From: Janthinobacterium sp. PC23-8
Lineage (GTDB): Bacteria; Pseudomonadota; Gammaproteobacteria; Burkholderiales; Burkholderiaceae_D
DNA length: 64,000 nucleotides
Reading direction: 5' to 3'
NCBI RefSeq assembly: GCF_002250505.1
Contig: NZ_NJGY01000005.1
Location: forward strand, 249,033-313,032
Shown here: piece after piece, positions 18,597 through 25,986 of the stretch
How positions within the stretch are numbered: position 1 is the first letter of the stretch
Layout of the letters: each line of letters begins with the position of its first letter
Program-made: the position numbers and the translations under genes
The notes under the pieces: generated by a model
What the model was told of the DNA's origin: nothing
The model's input: only the letters and a program-made list of their open reading frames with translations
The model's database searches: none

Positions 18597-20960
18597 ATGA
18601 CTAAACCAGCCCAGGCCAACCAGAACAGTTACACCCGCAAGCCGGTCGAGCGCCGGCCGCTGCCCAACCGGCTGGTGAGGCTGTTGTCCGAGGCGCGCTG
18701 GTTTGCCTTTGCCGCCTTCGCCCTGTATTTCGTGCTGATACTGGCCAGCTTCAACAAGCTCGATCCGGGCTGGTCGCATGCGACCAATGTCGACAAGGTG
18801 GCCAACCTGGGCGGCAAGCTCGGTGCGACCCTGTCCGACCTGTTGTTGTATATCTTCGGTTTTTCCGCCTGGTGGTGGTGCGTCTGGCTGCTGCGCACGG
18901 TGTGGAGTGGTTATCGCCGGCTCAGCAGACGATTTCTGCTGGAACAGGAGGACGAGGTCGAACGCGAACACCATGTCGAGATGCTGATCCGCATCGTCGG
19001 CTTTTCCATCATGCTGATCGGCAGCATGGGCCTGGAATACCTGCGCATGGCAAAAAGCCTGCACGTACAGTTGCCGCGCGAGCCGGGCGGCGTGCTGGGC
19101 CAGTTGGTCGGCCATTCCAGCCATGTGGCCTTCGGCTTCACGGGCGCGACCTTGCTGTTGCTGCTGCTGTTCGCCCTGGGGTTTTCCCTGTTTTTCCATG
19201 TTTCCTGGCTGCAGGTGGCTGAGCGCATTGGCGCTGCCATCGAAGACGCTGTCAACTGGTTCGTGCTGCGTTACCGCGACCGCGAAGACCGCCGCCAGGG
19301 CGAAGTGGCGGCCGTGCGCCGTGAGGAAGTGGTGGTGATCGAACGCGCCAAGCACGTGGAAAAACACGTGGCCGCGCCGCCGGTGAAAATCGAGCCGCAA
19401 ATCATGACGGTGGTCAAATCCGAGCGCGTGGAAAAGGAGCGCCAGGCGCATCTGTTCGAAGGACCGGGTGACGGCAAGCTGCCACCCTTGTCCCTGCTCG
19501 ACGAGGCGCCGGCGGTGGTGGAAACCGTGTCGGTGGAAACGCTGGAATTTACCAGCCGCCTGATCGAAAAGAAATTGTCCGATTTTGGCGTCGATGCCAA
19601 GGTGGTGGCAGCCTACCCGGGGCCGGTGGTGACGCGCTACGAGATCGAGCCGGCCACGGGCGTCAAAGGCAGCCAGATCGTCGGTCTCGCGCGCGACCTG
19701 GCCCGCTCGCTGTCGCTCACCTCCATCCGGGTGGTGGAAACGATTCCCGGCAAAAATTATATGGCGCTGGAGCTGCCCAACAGCAAGCGCCAGATCGTGC
19801 GCCTGACGGAAATTCTCGGCTCCAAGGTCTATAACGATGGCGTATCGAGTTTGACGATTGCGCTGGGCAAGGATATCGCTGGCAAACCGGTGGTGGCGGA
19901 CCTGGCCAAGATGCCGCACTTGCTGGTGGCCGGCACCACCGGTTCCGGTAAATCGGTGGGCATCAACGCCACCATTTTGTCGCTGCTGTACAAAGCCGAT
20001 CCGCACGATGTGCGCCTGATCCTGATCGACCCGAAGATGCTCGAAATGTCGGTCTACGAAGGCATTCCGCACTTGCTCGCGCCCGTGGTGACCGACATGC
20101 GCCAGGCCGGCCATGCGCTGAACTGGGCTGTGAACGAAATGGAACGCCGCTACAAGCTGATGAGCAAGATGGGCGTGCGCAACCTGGCCGGCTACAACAC
20201 AAAAATAGCCGACGCGGCCAAGCGCGAAGAACATATCCCGAATCCGTTCAGCCTGACGCCGGACTCGCCCGAGCCTTTGGAAAAACTGCCGACCATCGTC
20301 ATCATCATCGACGAGCTGGCCGACCTGATGATGGTGGTCGGTAAAAAAGTCGAGGAATTGATCGCCCGTATCGCGCAAAAAGCGCGCGCGGCCGGCCTGC
20401 ACTTGATTCTGGCGACACAGCGCCCATCTGTAGACGTGATCACGGGCCTGATCAAGGCCAATATTCCGACCCGTATCGCGTTTCAGGTGTCATCGAAAAT
20501 CGACTCGCGCACCATTCTCGACCAGATGGGTGCGGAAACCTTGCTGGGCATGGGCGACATGCTGTACATGCCGCCCGGCACCGGCCTGCCGATGCGGGTG
20601 CACGGCGCCTTTGTCTCCGACGAGGAAGTGCACCGCGTGGTCAGCCACCTGAAGCTGCAGGGCGAGCCGAACTATATCGAGGGCATCCTCGAAGGCGGCA
20701 CCCTGGAAGGCGAAGGCGGCGAAGCGGGCGCGCCGGGCGAGGGCGGTGGCGAAGCTGACGCCCTGTATGACCAGGCCGTGCAAGTGGTCTTGAAAAACCG
20801 CCGCGCCTCGATTTCGCTGGTGCAGCGCCATTTGCGCATCGGCTACAACCGCGCGGCACGCCTGCTCGAACAGATGGAGCAAAGCGGTGTCGTCTCAACC
20901 ATGCAGTCCAATGGCAACCGGGAAATCCTGGTGCCGGCGGCCAGTAGCGAACCAGGATAA
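18597..20960 (+). CDS. ftsK: DNA translocase FtsK
   Basis: 787 residues from the ATG at 18597 (a longer start at 18546 is possible). Four N-terminal membrane segments (to about residue 215), a short charged linker, then the motor: GTTGSGKSVGINATILSLLYKADP (Walker A) and TIVIIIDELADLMMV (Walker B). The C-terminal gamma winged helix (ALYDQAVQVVLKNRRASISLVQRHLRIGYNRAARLLEQME) reads KOPS. It pumps chromosome termini through the septum and activates XerCD at dif. It is followed 5 bases later by lolA, as is common in proteobacteria. Confidence 0.96.
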   Translation: MTKPAQANQNSYTRKPVERRPLPNRLVRLLSEARWFAFAAFALYFVLILASFNKLDPGWSHATNVDKVANLGGKLGATLSDLLLYIFGFSAWWWCVWLLRTVWSGYRRLSRRFLLEQEDEVEREHHVEMLIRIVGFSIMLIGSMGLEYLRMAKSLHVQLPREPGGVLGQLVGHSSHVAFGFTGATLLLLLLFALGFSLFFHVSWLQVAERIGAAIEDAVNWFVLRYRDREDRRQGEVAAVRREEVVVIERAKHVEKHVAAPPVKIEPQIMTVVKSERVEKERQAHLFEGPGDGKLPPLSLLDEAPAVVETVSVETLEFTSRLIEKKLSDFGVDAKVVAAYPGPVVTRYEIEPATGVKGSQIVGLARDLARSLSLTSIRVVETIPGKNYMALELPNSKRQIVRLTEILGSKVYNDGVSSLTIALGKDIAGKPVVADLAKMPHLLVAGTTGSGKSVGINATILSLLYKADPHDVRLILIDPKMLEMSVYEGIPHLLAPVVTDMRQAGHALNWAVNEMERRYKLMSKMGVRNLAGYNTKIADAAKREEHIPNPFSLTPDSPEPLEKLPTIVIIIDELADLMMVVGKKVEELIARIAQKARAAGLHLILATQRPSVDVITGLIKANIPTRIAFQVSSKIDSRTILDQMGAETLLGMGDMLYMPPGTGLPMRVHGAFVSDEEVHRVVSHLKLQGEPNYIEGILEGGTLEGEGGEAGAPGEGGGEADALYDQAVQVVLKNRRASISLVQRHLRIGYNRAARLLEQMEQSGVVSTMQSNGNREILVPAASSEPG

Positions 20961-20965
20961 GAAGA

Positions 20966-21619
20966 ATGAAACAGTGTATCGCAACAAAATGTATCATCGG
21001 CGCGGCCAGCGTCGCCTGCAGCCTGCTGTTCGCGGCCAGCGCCTCGGCCAGTGCGTTGGAGCAATTCAAGACCTTTGCCGCCGGCACCAAGTCGGCCAAG
21101 GGCGAATTCGTGCAGCGTCAAGTCAAAAAGGCGGAAGCGGGCGGCAAGGCGAAAGTCTCCACGCCAGCGAGCGGCACGTTTGAATTTGCCCGCCCAGGAA
21201 AGTTCATCTGGACCTATCAGAAGCCGTACGAGCAACTGCTGCAAGCCGATGGCGAACAGTTGTATATCTACGACAAGGACCTGAGCCAGGTCACGATCAA
21301 GAAACTGGGCGATGCGCTGGGCTCGTCGCCGGCCGCCATCCTGTTTGGCAGCAACGACCTGGAAAAGAACTTCACCCTGGCCGAAGCGGGCACGCGCGAC
21401 GGCCTGGAGTGGCTGAAAGCCACGCCGAAAGCCAAGGACACGACCTTCGATGAAATCAATATCGGCCTGCGCAACGGCGTGCCCGAAGCGATGGAGCTGC
21501 GCGATTCGTTCGGCCAGACCTCGATCCTGTCGTTCAAGAATTTCCAGAAAAATCCCAGCCTGGCCGCCAATCACTTCAAATTTGTCATGCCCAAGGGCGC
21601 CGACGTGATTAATAATTAG
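20966..21619 (+). CDS. lolA: Outer-membrane lipoprotein carrier LolA
   Basis: 217 residues with a signal peptide (cleavage near SASASA, residues 24-31). The mature domain has the LolA pattern SAKGEFVQRQ, FEFARPGKFIWTYQKPYEQLLQADGEQLYIYDKDLSQV and MELRDSFGQTSILSF. It ferries lipoproteins from LolCDE to LolB across the periplasm. The ftsK-lolA-rarA order is the usual one, which identifies the interrupted gene that follows. Confidence 0.93.
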   Translation: MKQCIATKCIIGAASVACSLLFAASASASALEQFKTFAAGTKSAKGEFVQRQVKKAEAGGKAKVSTPASGTFEFARPGKFIWTYQKPYEQLLQADGEQLYIYDKDLSQVTIKKLGDALGSSPAAILFGSNDLEKNFTLAEAGTRDGLEWLKATPKAKDTTFDEINIGLRNGVPEAMELRDSFGQTSILSFKNFQKNPSLAANHFKFVMPKGADVINN

Positions 21620-21639
21620 ATTAACGCGCGCTTGCTTGT

Positions 21640-21675
21640 GACCGGCCTCGCAGCGATGCGGGGCTTTTGCTTTTT
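21640..21675 (+). terminator. Weak terminator after lolA
   Basis: GCCTCGCA-GCGA-TGCGGGGC stem followed by TTTTGCTTTTTTT, 20 bases after lolA. One mismatch; rarA begins only a few bases later, so readthrough is likely. Confidence 0.55.
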
Positions 21676-22035
21676 TTACTGGACCTTATGATGGCGGATC
21701 TGTTTTCCACTGAACCACGCCAGCCGCTGGCCGAGGCGCTGCGCCCGAAAATCCTGACCGAAGTGATCGGCCAGACCCATCTGCTGGGCGTGGGCAAACC
21801 CTTGCGCCTGGCCTTCGAGGCGGGCAAGGCCCACTCGATGATCTTGTGGGGGCCGCCCGGTGTCGGCAAGACCACCCTGGCGCGGCTGATGGCCAACGCT
21901 TTCGACAGTGAATTCATCGCCCTGTCGGCCGTATTTGCGGGAGTGAAAGATATCCGCGCGGCCATGGACCAGGCGCGCAACAACCTGGACCAGTTCGGCA
22001 AGCATACCTTGTTGTTTGTCGATGAGATCCACAGG

Positions 22036-22043
22036 TTCAACAA
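22036..22043. other. Left attachment core (attL) in rarA
   Basis: TTCAACAA is the last sequence shared with the right junction at 54354-54361; rarA homology ends here on the left and resumes there on the right, in register (FNK|SQQDA). Immediately upstream, the Arg codon is AGG here but CGC at the right junction, so the true strand-exchange region may be a little wider than the eight identical bases. Confidence 0.8.
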
Positions 22044-22083
22044 AGCAGTCAACTACTTTATAAAACAAAGGCTTAGAAAGCTC

Positions 22084-22102
22084 ATTGTGCAAATAATTGT
22101 GC
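22084..22102. promoter_or_regulatory. Candidate arm-type integrase sites, left end
   Basis: Two direct copies of ATTGTGC (22084-22090, 22096-22102) lie 41-59 bases inside attL. The same heptamer or its complement recurs at 54234, 54261 and 54283 near attR. Repeated short motifs on both sides of a core are typical of arm sites for tyrosine integrases or excisionases; the role is inferred. Confidence 0.45.
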
Positions 22103-22129
22103 TTACCCCTGGTTCAGTGGAGGTAAAGC

Positions 22130-23434
22130 ATGGCTGATTTGTTCTCTCAAAAGCCTGTTGCACCACTTGCTGAAGCCCTTCGCCCCAAGACCTTGGATGA
22201 GGTTGTAGGTCAGTCCCACCTGCTCGGAGAAGGTAAGCCTCTGAGACTGGCTTTCCAGTCGGGCCAGCCACACTCCATGATCTTCTGGGGGCCGCCTGGG
22301 GTGGGTAAGACGACCTTGGCACGCCTGACGGCCTCAGCGTTCAAATGCGAGTTTATAGCCCTCTCAGCCGTGTTCTCAGGCGTTAAAGACATTCGTGCCT
22401 CAATGGAGCAGGCAGAGCAAAATTTAGCTCTTGGCAAGCACACAATCCTGTTCGTAGACGAAATTCACAGGTTCAATAAGTCCCAGCAAGATGCCCTTCT
22501 TCCTTATGCGGAAAGCGGCTTGGTGACGTTCATTGGAGCTACGACAGAGAACCCTTCCTTTGAAGTCAATTCGGCCTTGTTGTCGCGTGCTCAGGTCTAT
22601 GTTCTGAAATCGCTCACCGACGAAGAACTGAGGCTGTTGCTAAAGCGTGTTCAAGAGGAAAAGTCTCTTGGTGATCTCAAGTTTGAAGAACAAGCAGTTG
22701 ATACCCTGATTGGCTATGCAGACGGGGACGCAAGGCGCTTCTTGAACTTATTGGAGCAGACCAATACAGCAGCTAAAACCTCTGGCATAGCTACTGTTAC
22801 CGCTGACTTTCTTCAAAATGCACTGACCTTGAATAGCCGCCGCTTTGATAAAGGCGGGGACAATTTCTATGACCAGATATCGGCTTTGCACAAGTCCGTG
22901 CGTGGCTCGAATCCTGATGCGGCTCTCTACTGGCTGACAAGAATGTTGGACGGTGGTGCTGATCCTCGTTACCTGTCACGACGAATTGTTCGTATGGCTT
23001 GGGAAGATATTGGTCTTGCCGATCCAAGGGCCATGCAGATTGCCAATGATGCAGCGTTAACGTATGAGCGCCTTGGCAGTCCAGAAGGAGAGTTAGCTTT
23101 GGGCCAGGCAGTCATCTATCTGGCAGTTGCTGCTAAAAGCAATGCTGGCTACAACGCATACAACCAGGCTAGGGCGTTTGTAAAGAAAGACAAAAGCCGT
23201 GAAGTACCCGTTCACTTGCGTAATGCTCCGACTAAGCTGATGAAGGAACTTGGCTACGGTCACGAGTATAGGTATGCTCACGATGAGCCACACGCCTATG
23301 CTGCTGGCGAAACCTACTTCCCAGACGATATGCTGGAACCAGGTTGGTATAAGCCTGTGCCGCGTGGTTTGGAGGGTAAGATTGCCGACAAGATGGCATT
23401 TCTACGAAAGCTTGATGAGGATGCAGGAAAGTAA
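22130..23434 (+). CDS. rarA: Complete replacement RarA (MgsA) ATPase carried by the element
   Basis: 434 residues, full family length. Walker A GPPGVGKTTLARLTASAF, Walker B ILFVDEIHRFNKSQQDALLPY, sensor 1 FIGATTENPSFEVNSALLSRAQVY, sensor 2 and the C-terminal MgsA domain (SNAGYNAYNQARAFVKKDKSREVPVHLRNAPTKLMKELGYGHEYRYAHDE) are all present. The protein is close to the split host copy, but codon use is far less GC-rich, so it came with the element. Ribosome-binding site GGAGG lies 7 bases before the ATG. It sits directly inside attL in host orientation and so can use the host rarA promoter. Its own integration-site region reads TTCAATAA, not TTCAACAA. Confidence 0.95.
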   Translation: MADLFSQKPVAPLAEALRPKTLDEVVGQSHLLGEGKPLRLAFQSGQPHSMIFWGPPGVGKTTLARLTASAFKCEFIALSAVFSGVKDIRASMEQAEQNLALGKHTILFVDEIHRFNKSQQDALLPYAESGLVTFIGATTENPSFEVNSALLSRAQVYVLKSLTDEELRLLLKRVQEEKSLGDLKFEEQAVDTLIGYADGDARRFLNLLEQTNTAAKTSGIATVTADFLQNALTLNSRRFDKGGDNFYDQISALHKSVRGSNPDAALYWLTRMLDGGADPRYLSRRIVRMAWEDIGLADPRAMQIANDAALTYERLGSPEGELALGQAVIYLAVAAKSNAGYNAYNQARAFVKKDKSREVPVHLRNAPTKLMKELGYGHEYRYAHDEPHAYAAGETYFPDDMLEPGWYKPVPRGLEGKIADKMAFLRKLDEDAGK

Positions 23435-23489
23435 TAATTTACCTTAACAAGAGCAGTTACTGCACTCGATAAATCAAAGGAGAGAGAAA

Positions 23490-23717
23490 ATGGAGGAGAA
23501 AATTATTTCTTTGTCTTATGATGAAGGAACAATTGCTCTAAATGGCGAAGTGATTATTGATGTGGGCGTTATCAAGCAGATTGTCTTTGATAGGGAAAAT
23601 CAAAAAGGAAAAATAATTATAGAAAATGGTGGTCAGCTTTGTGAATTCTCGATTTCTTTGAAGTCCGCATACGCGCTCATTGTTTTTCTGGGAACTTCGT
23701 CATGGGTGAATTTATAG
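23490..23717 (+). CDS. Small protein of unknown function (75 aa)
   Basis: Preceded by a strong ribosome-binding site (AAAGGAGAG, 7 bases before ATG). The product is beta-rich (SYDEGTIALNGEVIIDVGVIKQIVFDRENQKGKIIIENGGQLCEF) with a hydrophobic C-terminus (YALIVFLGTSSWV). No family recognised. It follows the carried rarA by 55 bases in the same direction. Confidence 0.55.
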   Translation: MEEKIISLSYDEGTIALNGEVIIDVGVIKQIVFDRENQKGKIIIENGGQLCEFSISLKSAYALIVFLGTSSWVNL

Positions 23718-23897
23718 ATCTGGATTTATGGATATGACTTTTTTGAAGAAGTGAAAATAGTTAGCGACGATTTTAAAGTCAGCATCATCAGTTTTTGACT
23801 CTAGATAGTCGGCGTATGTTCTGTGCAGAGTAGCGAGCAACGCCTTAGAAAATTCTTCGTAAACTTCTTCTGGTGTGGTCTTGTCGCCTTGATTCAT
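23712..23897 (-). CDS. Small acidic helical protein of unknown function (61 aa)
   Basis: The start was set at 23897 (MNQGDKTTPEEVYEEF), with AAGGA 9 bases upstream; the upstream hydrophobic extension is probably not translated. Predicted helical and acidic (EFSKALLATLHRTYADYLESKTDDADFKIVANYFHFFKK). Convergent with the preceding small gene, overlapping its end by 6 bases. Function unknown. Confidence 0.5.
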   Translation of the reverse strand: MNQGDKTTPEEVYEEFSKALLATLHRTYADYLESKTDDADFKIVANYFHFFKKVISINPDL

Positions 23898-24014
23898 ATA
23901 CGTGTCCTTGAAATAAGATAGATATATCAAAAAATACAGCAATGTCAATCTCGGTGGCGATATGGACGTTAAGAATTTACCTTCGTGTAGTTAGGTTATT
24001 GAAAGTGATACTCT

Positions 24015-24962
24015 GTGTGGACTAAATCTCAATTAGCGAACCCTGTCAATGTCGGAATTATAGAAAACTATAAATCATATTGGGCAAGTCATTTCTATTC
24101 TGTTTTGGAATGTCTGCATTCCCACAAAACGATGAATCATTCCCCAATGAATTTGCGTAGCTATCCTAATTGGTCGTTAAGTGAGATGAGAGGAGATTTG
24201 CCATTAAATTTTTTCAATGAGTTGGAAAGCTATATTCGCAATTGGGGTTTTCAATATTTCTTGTCTGTTTTTATGAACAATAAGATGTCGTCGGAAATTG
24301 TTGAGCAGTTAGTTAAGAATCTCTCCGATCTATACAATGCTAATTTTTCAACAAATTTCAATAACTATGCTTTCTACATATCTGGTCACGATAGCGCATT
24401 GAGTCATGGTTTGTTAGATCGGTTTACCGAAGTGTTTCCTCCAGAACTAAGGGAAAATAAGCCTGATTCAAGCATACTTATCGCACAGTCAGATCTTTGT
24501 CTCATCCTTACTAGTCCAAAGACAAATAATAAGGTGGCGATATTTGGTGAAGTTGAAGGGACATATGGGAACGACATGTCAAATCAAAGTTATTGGCGTA
24601 ATAAACTAGATTTTTGCGTATTTACAGTTGGTGTGATAGAAGGATCTGGAAAGGGGACCTATGTGGCAAATTCATGCCTAAATGGAATTGATAGGGTTAA
24701 TATTTTATTCGAGAAGAAACATCCCGTTGTGGCTGATTTTCAAACTGTATTAAATTTTATGAAGATTCTCTTTGTTGAGGGGCCGTCAACTAAAATTCAA
24801 CTTCGAGATGAAGAGTTTGATTATTTTTTCAATAAAGTAAAGAGTTATTGGAAGAGACCAATTTTGGATCTAATCAACGACATGCAATCCTATTTTGAAA
24901 GAAGTCAAGTTATTGGGTTTATGAAAAATAAAATTTCAATCATTACCGACATTCAAGCGTAG
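24015..24962 (+). CDS. Uncharacterised 315-aa protein, possible PD-(D/E)xK-like fold
   Basis: Begins with GTG at 24015, with a weak ribosome-binding site; an internal ATG 39 codons on is an alternative. The central part has SDLCLILTSPKTNNKVAIFGEVEGTYGNDM: an Asp followed by a beta-hairpin and E-x-E, resembling the D...ExK core of restriction-like nucleases but with Glu in place of Lys. It is AT-rich and stands alone before the restriction-modification genes. An accessory defence role is a guess; it is best described as unknown. Confidence 0.6.
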   Translation: MWTKSQLANPVNVGIIENYKSYWASHFYSVLECLHSHKTMNHSPMNLRSYPNWSLSEMRGDLPLNFFNELESYIRNWGFQYFLSVFMNNKMSSEIVEQLVKNLSDLYNANFSTNFNNYAFYISGHDSALSHGLLDRFTEVFPPELRENKPDSSILIAQSDLCLILTSPKTNNKVAIFGEVEGTYGNDMSNQSYWRNKLDFCVFTVGVIEGSGKGTYVANSCLNGIDRVNILFEKKHPVVADFQTVLNFMKILFVEGPSTKIQLRDEEFDYFFNKVKSYWKRPILDLINDMQSYFERSQVIGFMKNKISIITDIQA

Positions 24963-25065
24963 TAGTAACGGTGGCATGATCAGCAGCAGGGCTATCCTCA
25001 CAGTAAGTCTGACCATTTTGGTACCAGTGGACTTCCCCATCGTCCTCATGGTTTCTATTATTCAT
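24943..25065 (-). CDS. Vestigial single-repeat member of the HR-DGPA repeat family (40 aa)
   Basis: A 40-codon minus-strand frame starting MNNRNHEDDGEVHWYQNGQ, then TYCEDSPAADHA. It matches the opening of the larger members at 34303, 35573 and the microprotein at 32166 (MKNGKYDEDGAIRWYNNDQ, LYRQDGPAIDH), with the conserved HR and G changed. The ribosome-binding site is poor, and it overlaps the previous gene's end by 20 bases. Probably a decaying copy; it shows that the family extends into the left third of the element. Confidence 0.45.
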   Translation of the reverse strand: MNNRNHEDDGEVHWYQNGQTYCEDSPAADHATVTTTLECR

Positions 25066-25194
25066 ATATTGTTTTTCTTCTTTGCAGTAGGTTTATTCGG
25101 CAATTTGGAGTTAGGTTTTTTATTGAGTTTCTTTTTGTCGAGCCATTGACCGCGAGTTTTTTGTTAATTAATTTTATGTTTTCCGTTCGATCTA

Positions 25195-25351
25195 CTAGGA
25201 GTCTGCGCGGCAGAACGATTTCGCTTCATTTTCCGACATTTTCAGGGGTGCTTTACCCCTTACCAATGTCGAGAAAAACGATTCTAGAGCGTTCTGAGAG
25301 GTCGAAAAATCGAGCCGTGATTTTCATTTCTTCTGCCGCGCACACTCCTAG
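25195..25351. repeat. 157-bp MITE-like element with near-perfect terminal inverted repeats
   Basis: Termini CTAGGAGT-C-TGCGCGGCAG... (25195-25215) and the complementary 25331-25351 match at 20 of 21 positions. The repeat proper probably starts at GGAG, flanked on both sides by TA. This gives a TA target duplication typical of IS630/Tc-mariner or IS427-type elements. An inner hairpin AGGGGT-GCTTT-ACCCCT sits in the middle. No coding capacity. Likely a non-autonomous derivative. Confidence 0.65.
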
Positions 25352-25417
25352 CAGATAGCCAATTTTTTCAATGCTATATTTTTCTGTCGCATTTCTCAGT
25401 TTTTGCAGTTAGTAAAA

Positions 25418-25624
25418 TTATAGACTCCCAAGAAAAAAATAGCTGCACGAAATATCTTTGATCCATCTTCTCTTCTGCATGAATGATTGGCCCAGTAGTT
25501 TTTTCATCTTTGATTGCCTTTTTTTGCCGTCAAATTTTTCTACCTGAAAGAACTTAGGCGTGATGCCCCAGTATCCGAGTACGACATAGATCAGAGACTT
25601 CTCATTATCCTTTTTATATTCCAT
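25418..25624 (-). CDS. Doubtful small ORF (68 aa)
   Basis: A basic frame containing YVVLGYWGITPKFFQVEKFDGKKRQSKMKKLLGQSFM. No recognised family and no convincing ribosome-binding site. It could be the remnant of a larger gene or non-coding. Recorded because codon use resembles its AT-rich neighbours and the region holds nothing else. Confidence 0.25.
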   Translation of the reverse strand: MEYKKDNEKSLIYVVLGYWGITPKFFQVEKFDGKKRQSKMKKLLGQSFMQKRRWIKDISCSYFFLGSL

Positions 25625-25743
25625 AACTGTTCTTATCGTTGAGATAGTTACCCAATGAATTGGGAATAAATCAATAGATGGAGTGATGGTTTCGGATTCA
25701 AATTAATTAAATTACTTCCAATAATATTGCGGTTGTGATAAAA

Positions 25744-25764
25744 TGGATACACATTGTGTGTCCA
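25744..25764. promoter_or_regulatory. Palindromic operator in the promoter of the restriction-modification operon
   Basis: TGGATACACA-T-TGTGTGTCCA, a 10-bp inverted repeat with one mismatch. It lies directly after a possible -10 (TAAAAT, 25738) and 20 bases before the ribbon-helix-helix gene. Position and symmetry suit autoregulation by that small DNA-binding protein. Confidence 0.55.
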
Positions 25765-25783
25765 TTACTTGCGCGGAGTGCTC

Positions 25784-25972
25784 ATGAAAGATGCGGGAAT
25801 GCGTATACGGGTAGAGCCCGAATTGCGCGAAGCTTTTATTCGGTTGTGTAGAGATAAGGATATGCCTGCTGCTCGCGTTTTACGTGCCTTCATGAGAGAC
25901 TTTGTGGAGAGAGAGGGCGATGATCAGCAATTTCCGCTCTCATTTAAAGAACAGGTCACTGAAAAAGTTTAG
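25784..25972 (+). CDS. Ribbon-helix-helix protein, candidate controller of the R-M operon
   Basis: 62 residues from the ATG at 25784 (GGAG upstream). MRIRVEPELREAFIRLCRDKDMPAARVLRAFMRDFVERE fits the CopG/RelB-type ribbon-helix-helix: a short beta strand, helix A, a turn, helix B. It lies 14 bases ahead of the methyltransferase in the same direction. Small RHH or HTH genes ahead of type II systems commonly control methylase/nuclease timing; an antitoxin-like role without a toxin is the alternative. Confidence 0.7.
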   Translation: MKDAGMRIRVEPELREAFIRLCRDKDMPAARVLRAFMRDFVEREGDDQQFPLSFKEQVTEKV

Positions 25973-25986
25973 GTTAGGAATGCAAT

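Larger units (their letters stand above)
21688..22137 (+). pseudogene. rarA: rarA 5' fragment, truncated by element integration
   Basis: The first 119 residues of host RarA (MgsA), the AAA+ ATPase that works at stalled replication forks, up to DEIHRFNK. Walker A (GPPGVGKTTLARL) and Walker B (LLFVDEIH) are present. After the 8-bp core at 22036-22043 the frame runs into element DNA for 30 unrelated residues. It stops at TGA 22135-22137, inside the start of the element's own rarA (ATG 22130). The missing remainder lies at 54354-55316. The fragment lacks sensor 2 and the C-terminal oligomerisation region, so it should be inactive. The frame overlap could couple its translation to the intact copy. 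Confidence 0.92.

Noticed and set aside
18432..20402. 656-codon minus-strand frame opposite ftsK
   Set aside because: Shadow of ftsK produced by high GC at third positions; no domain and unlikely composition.
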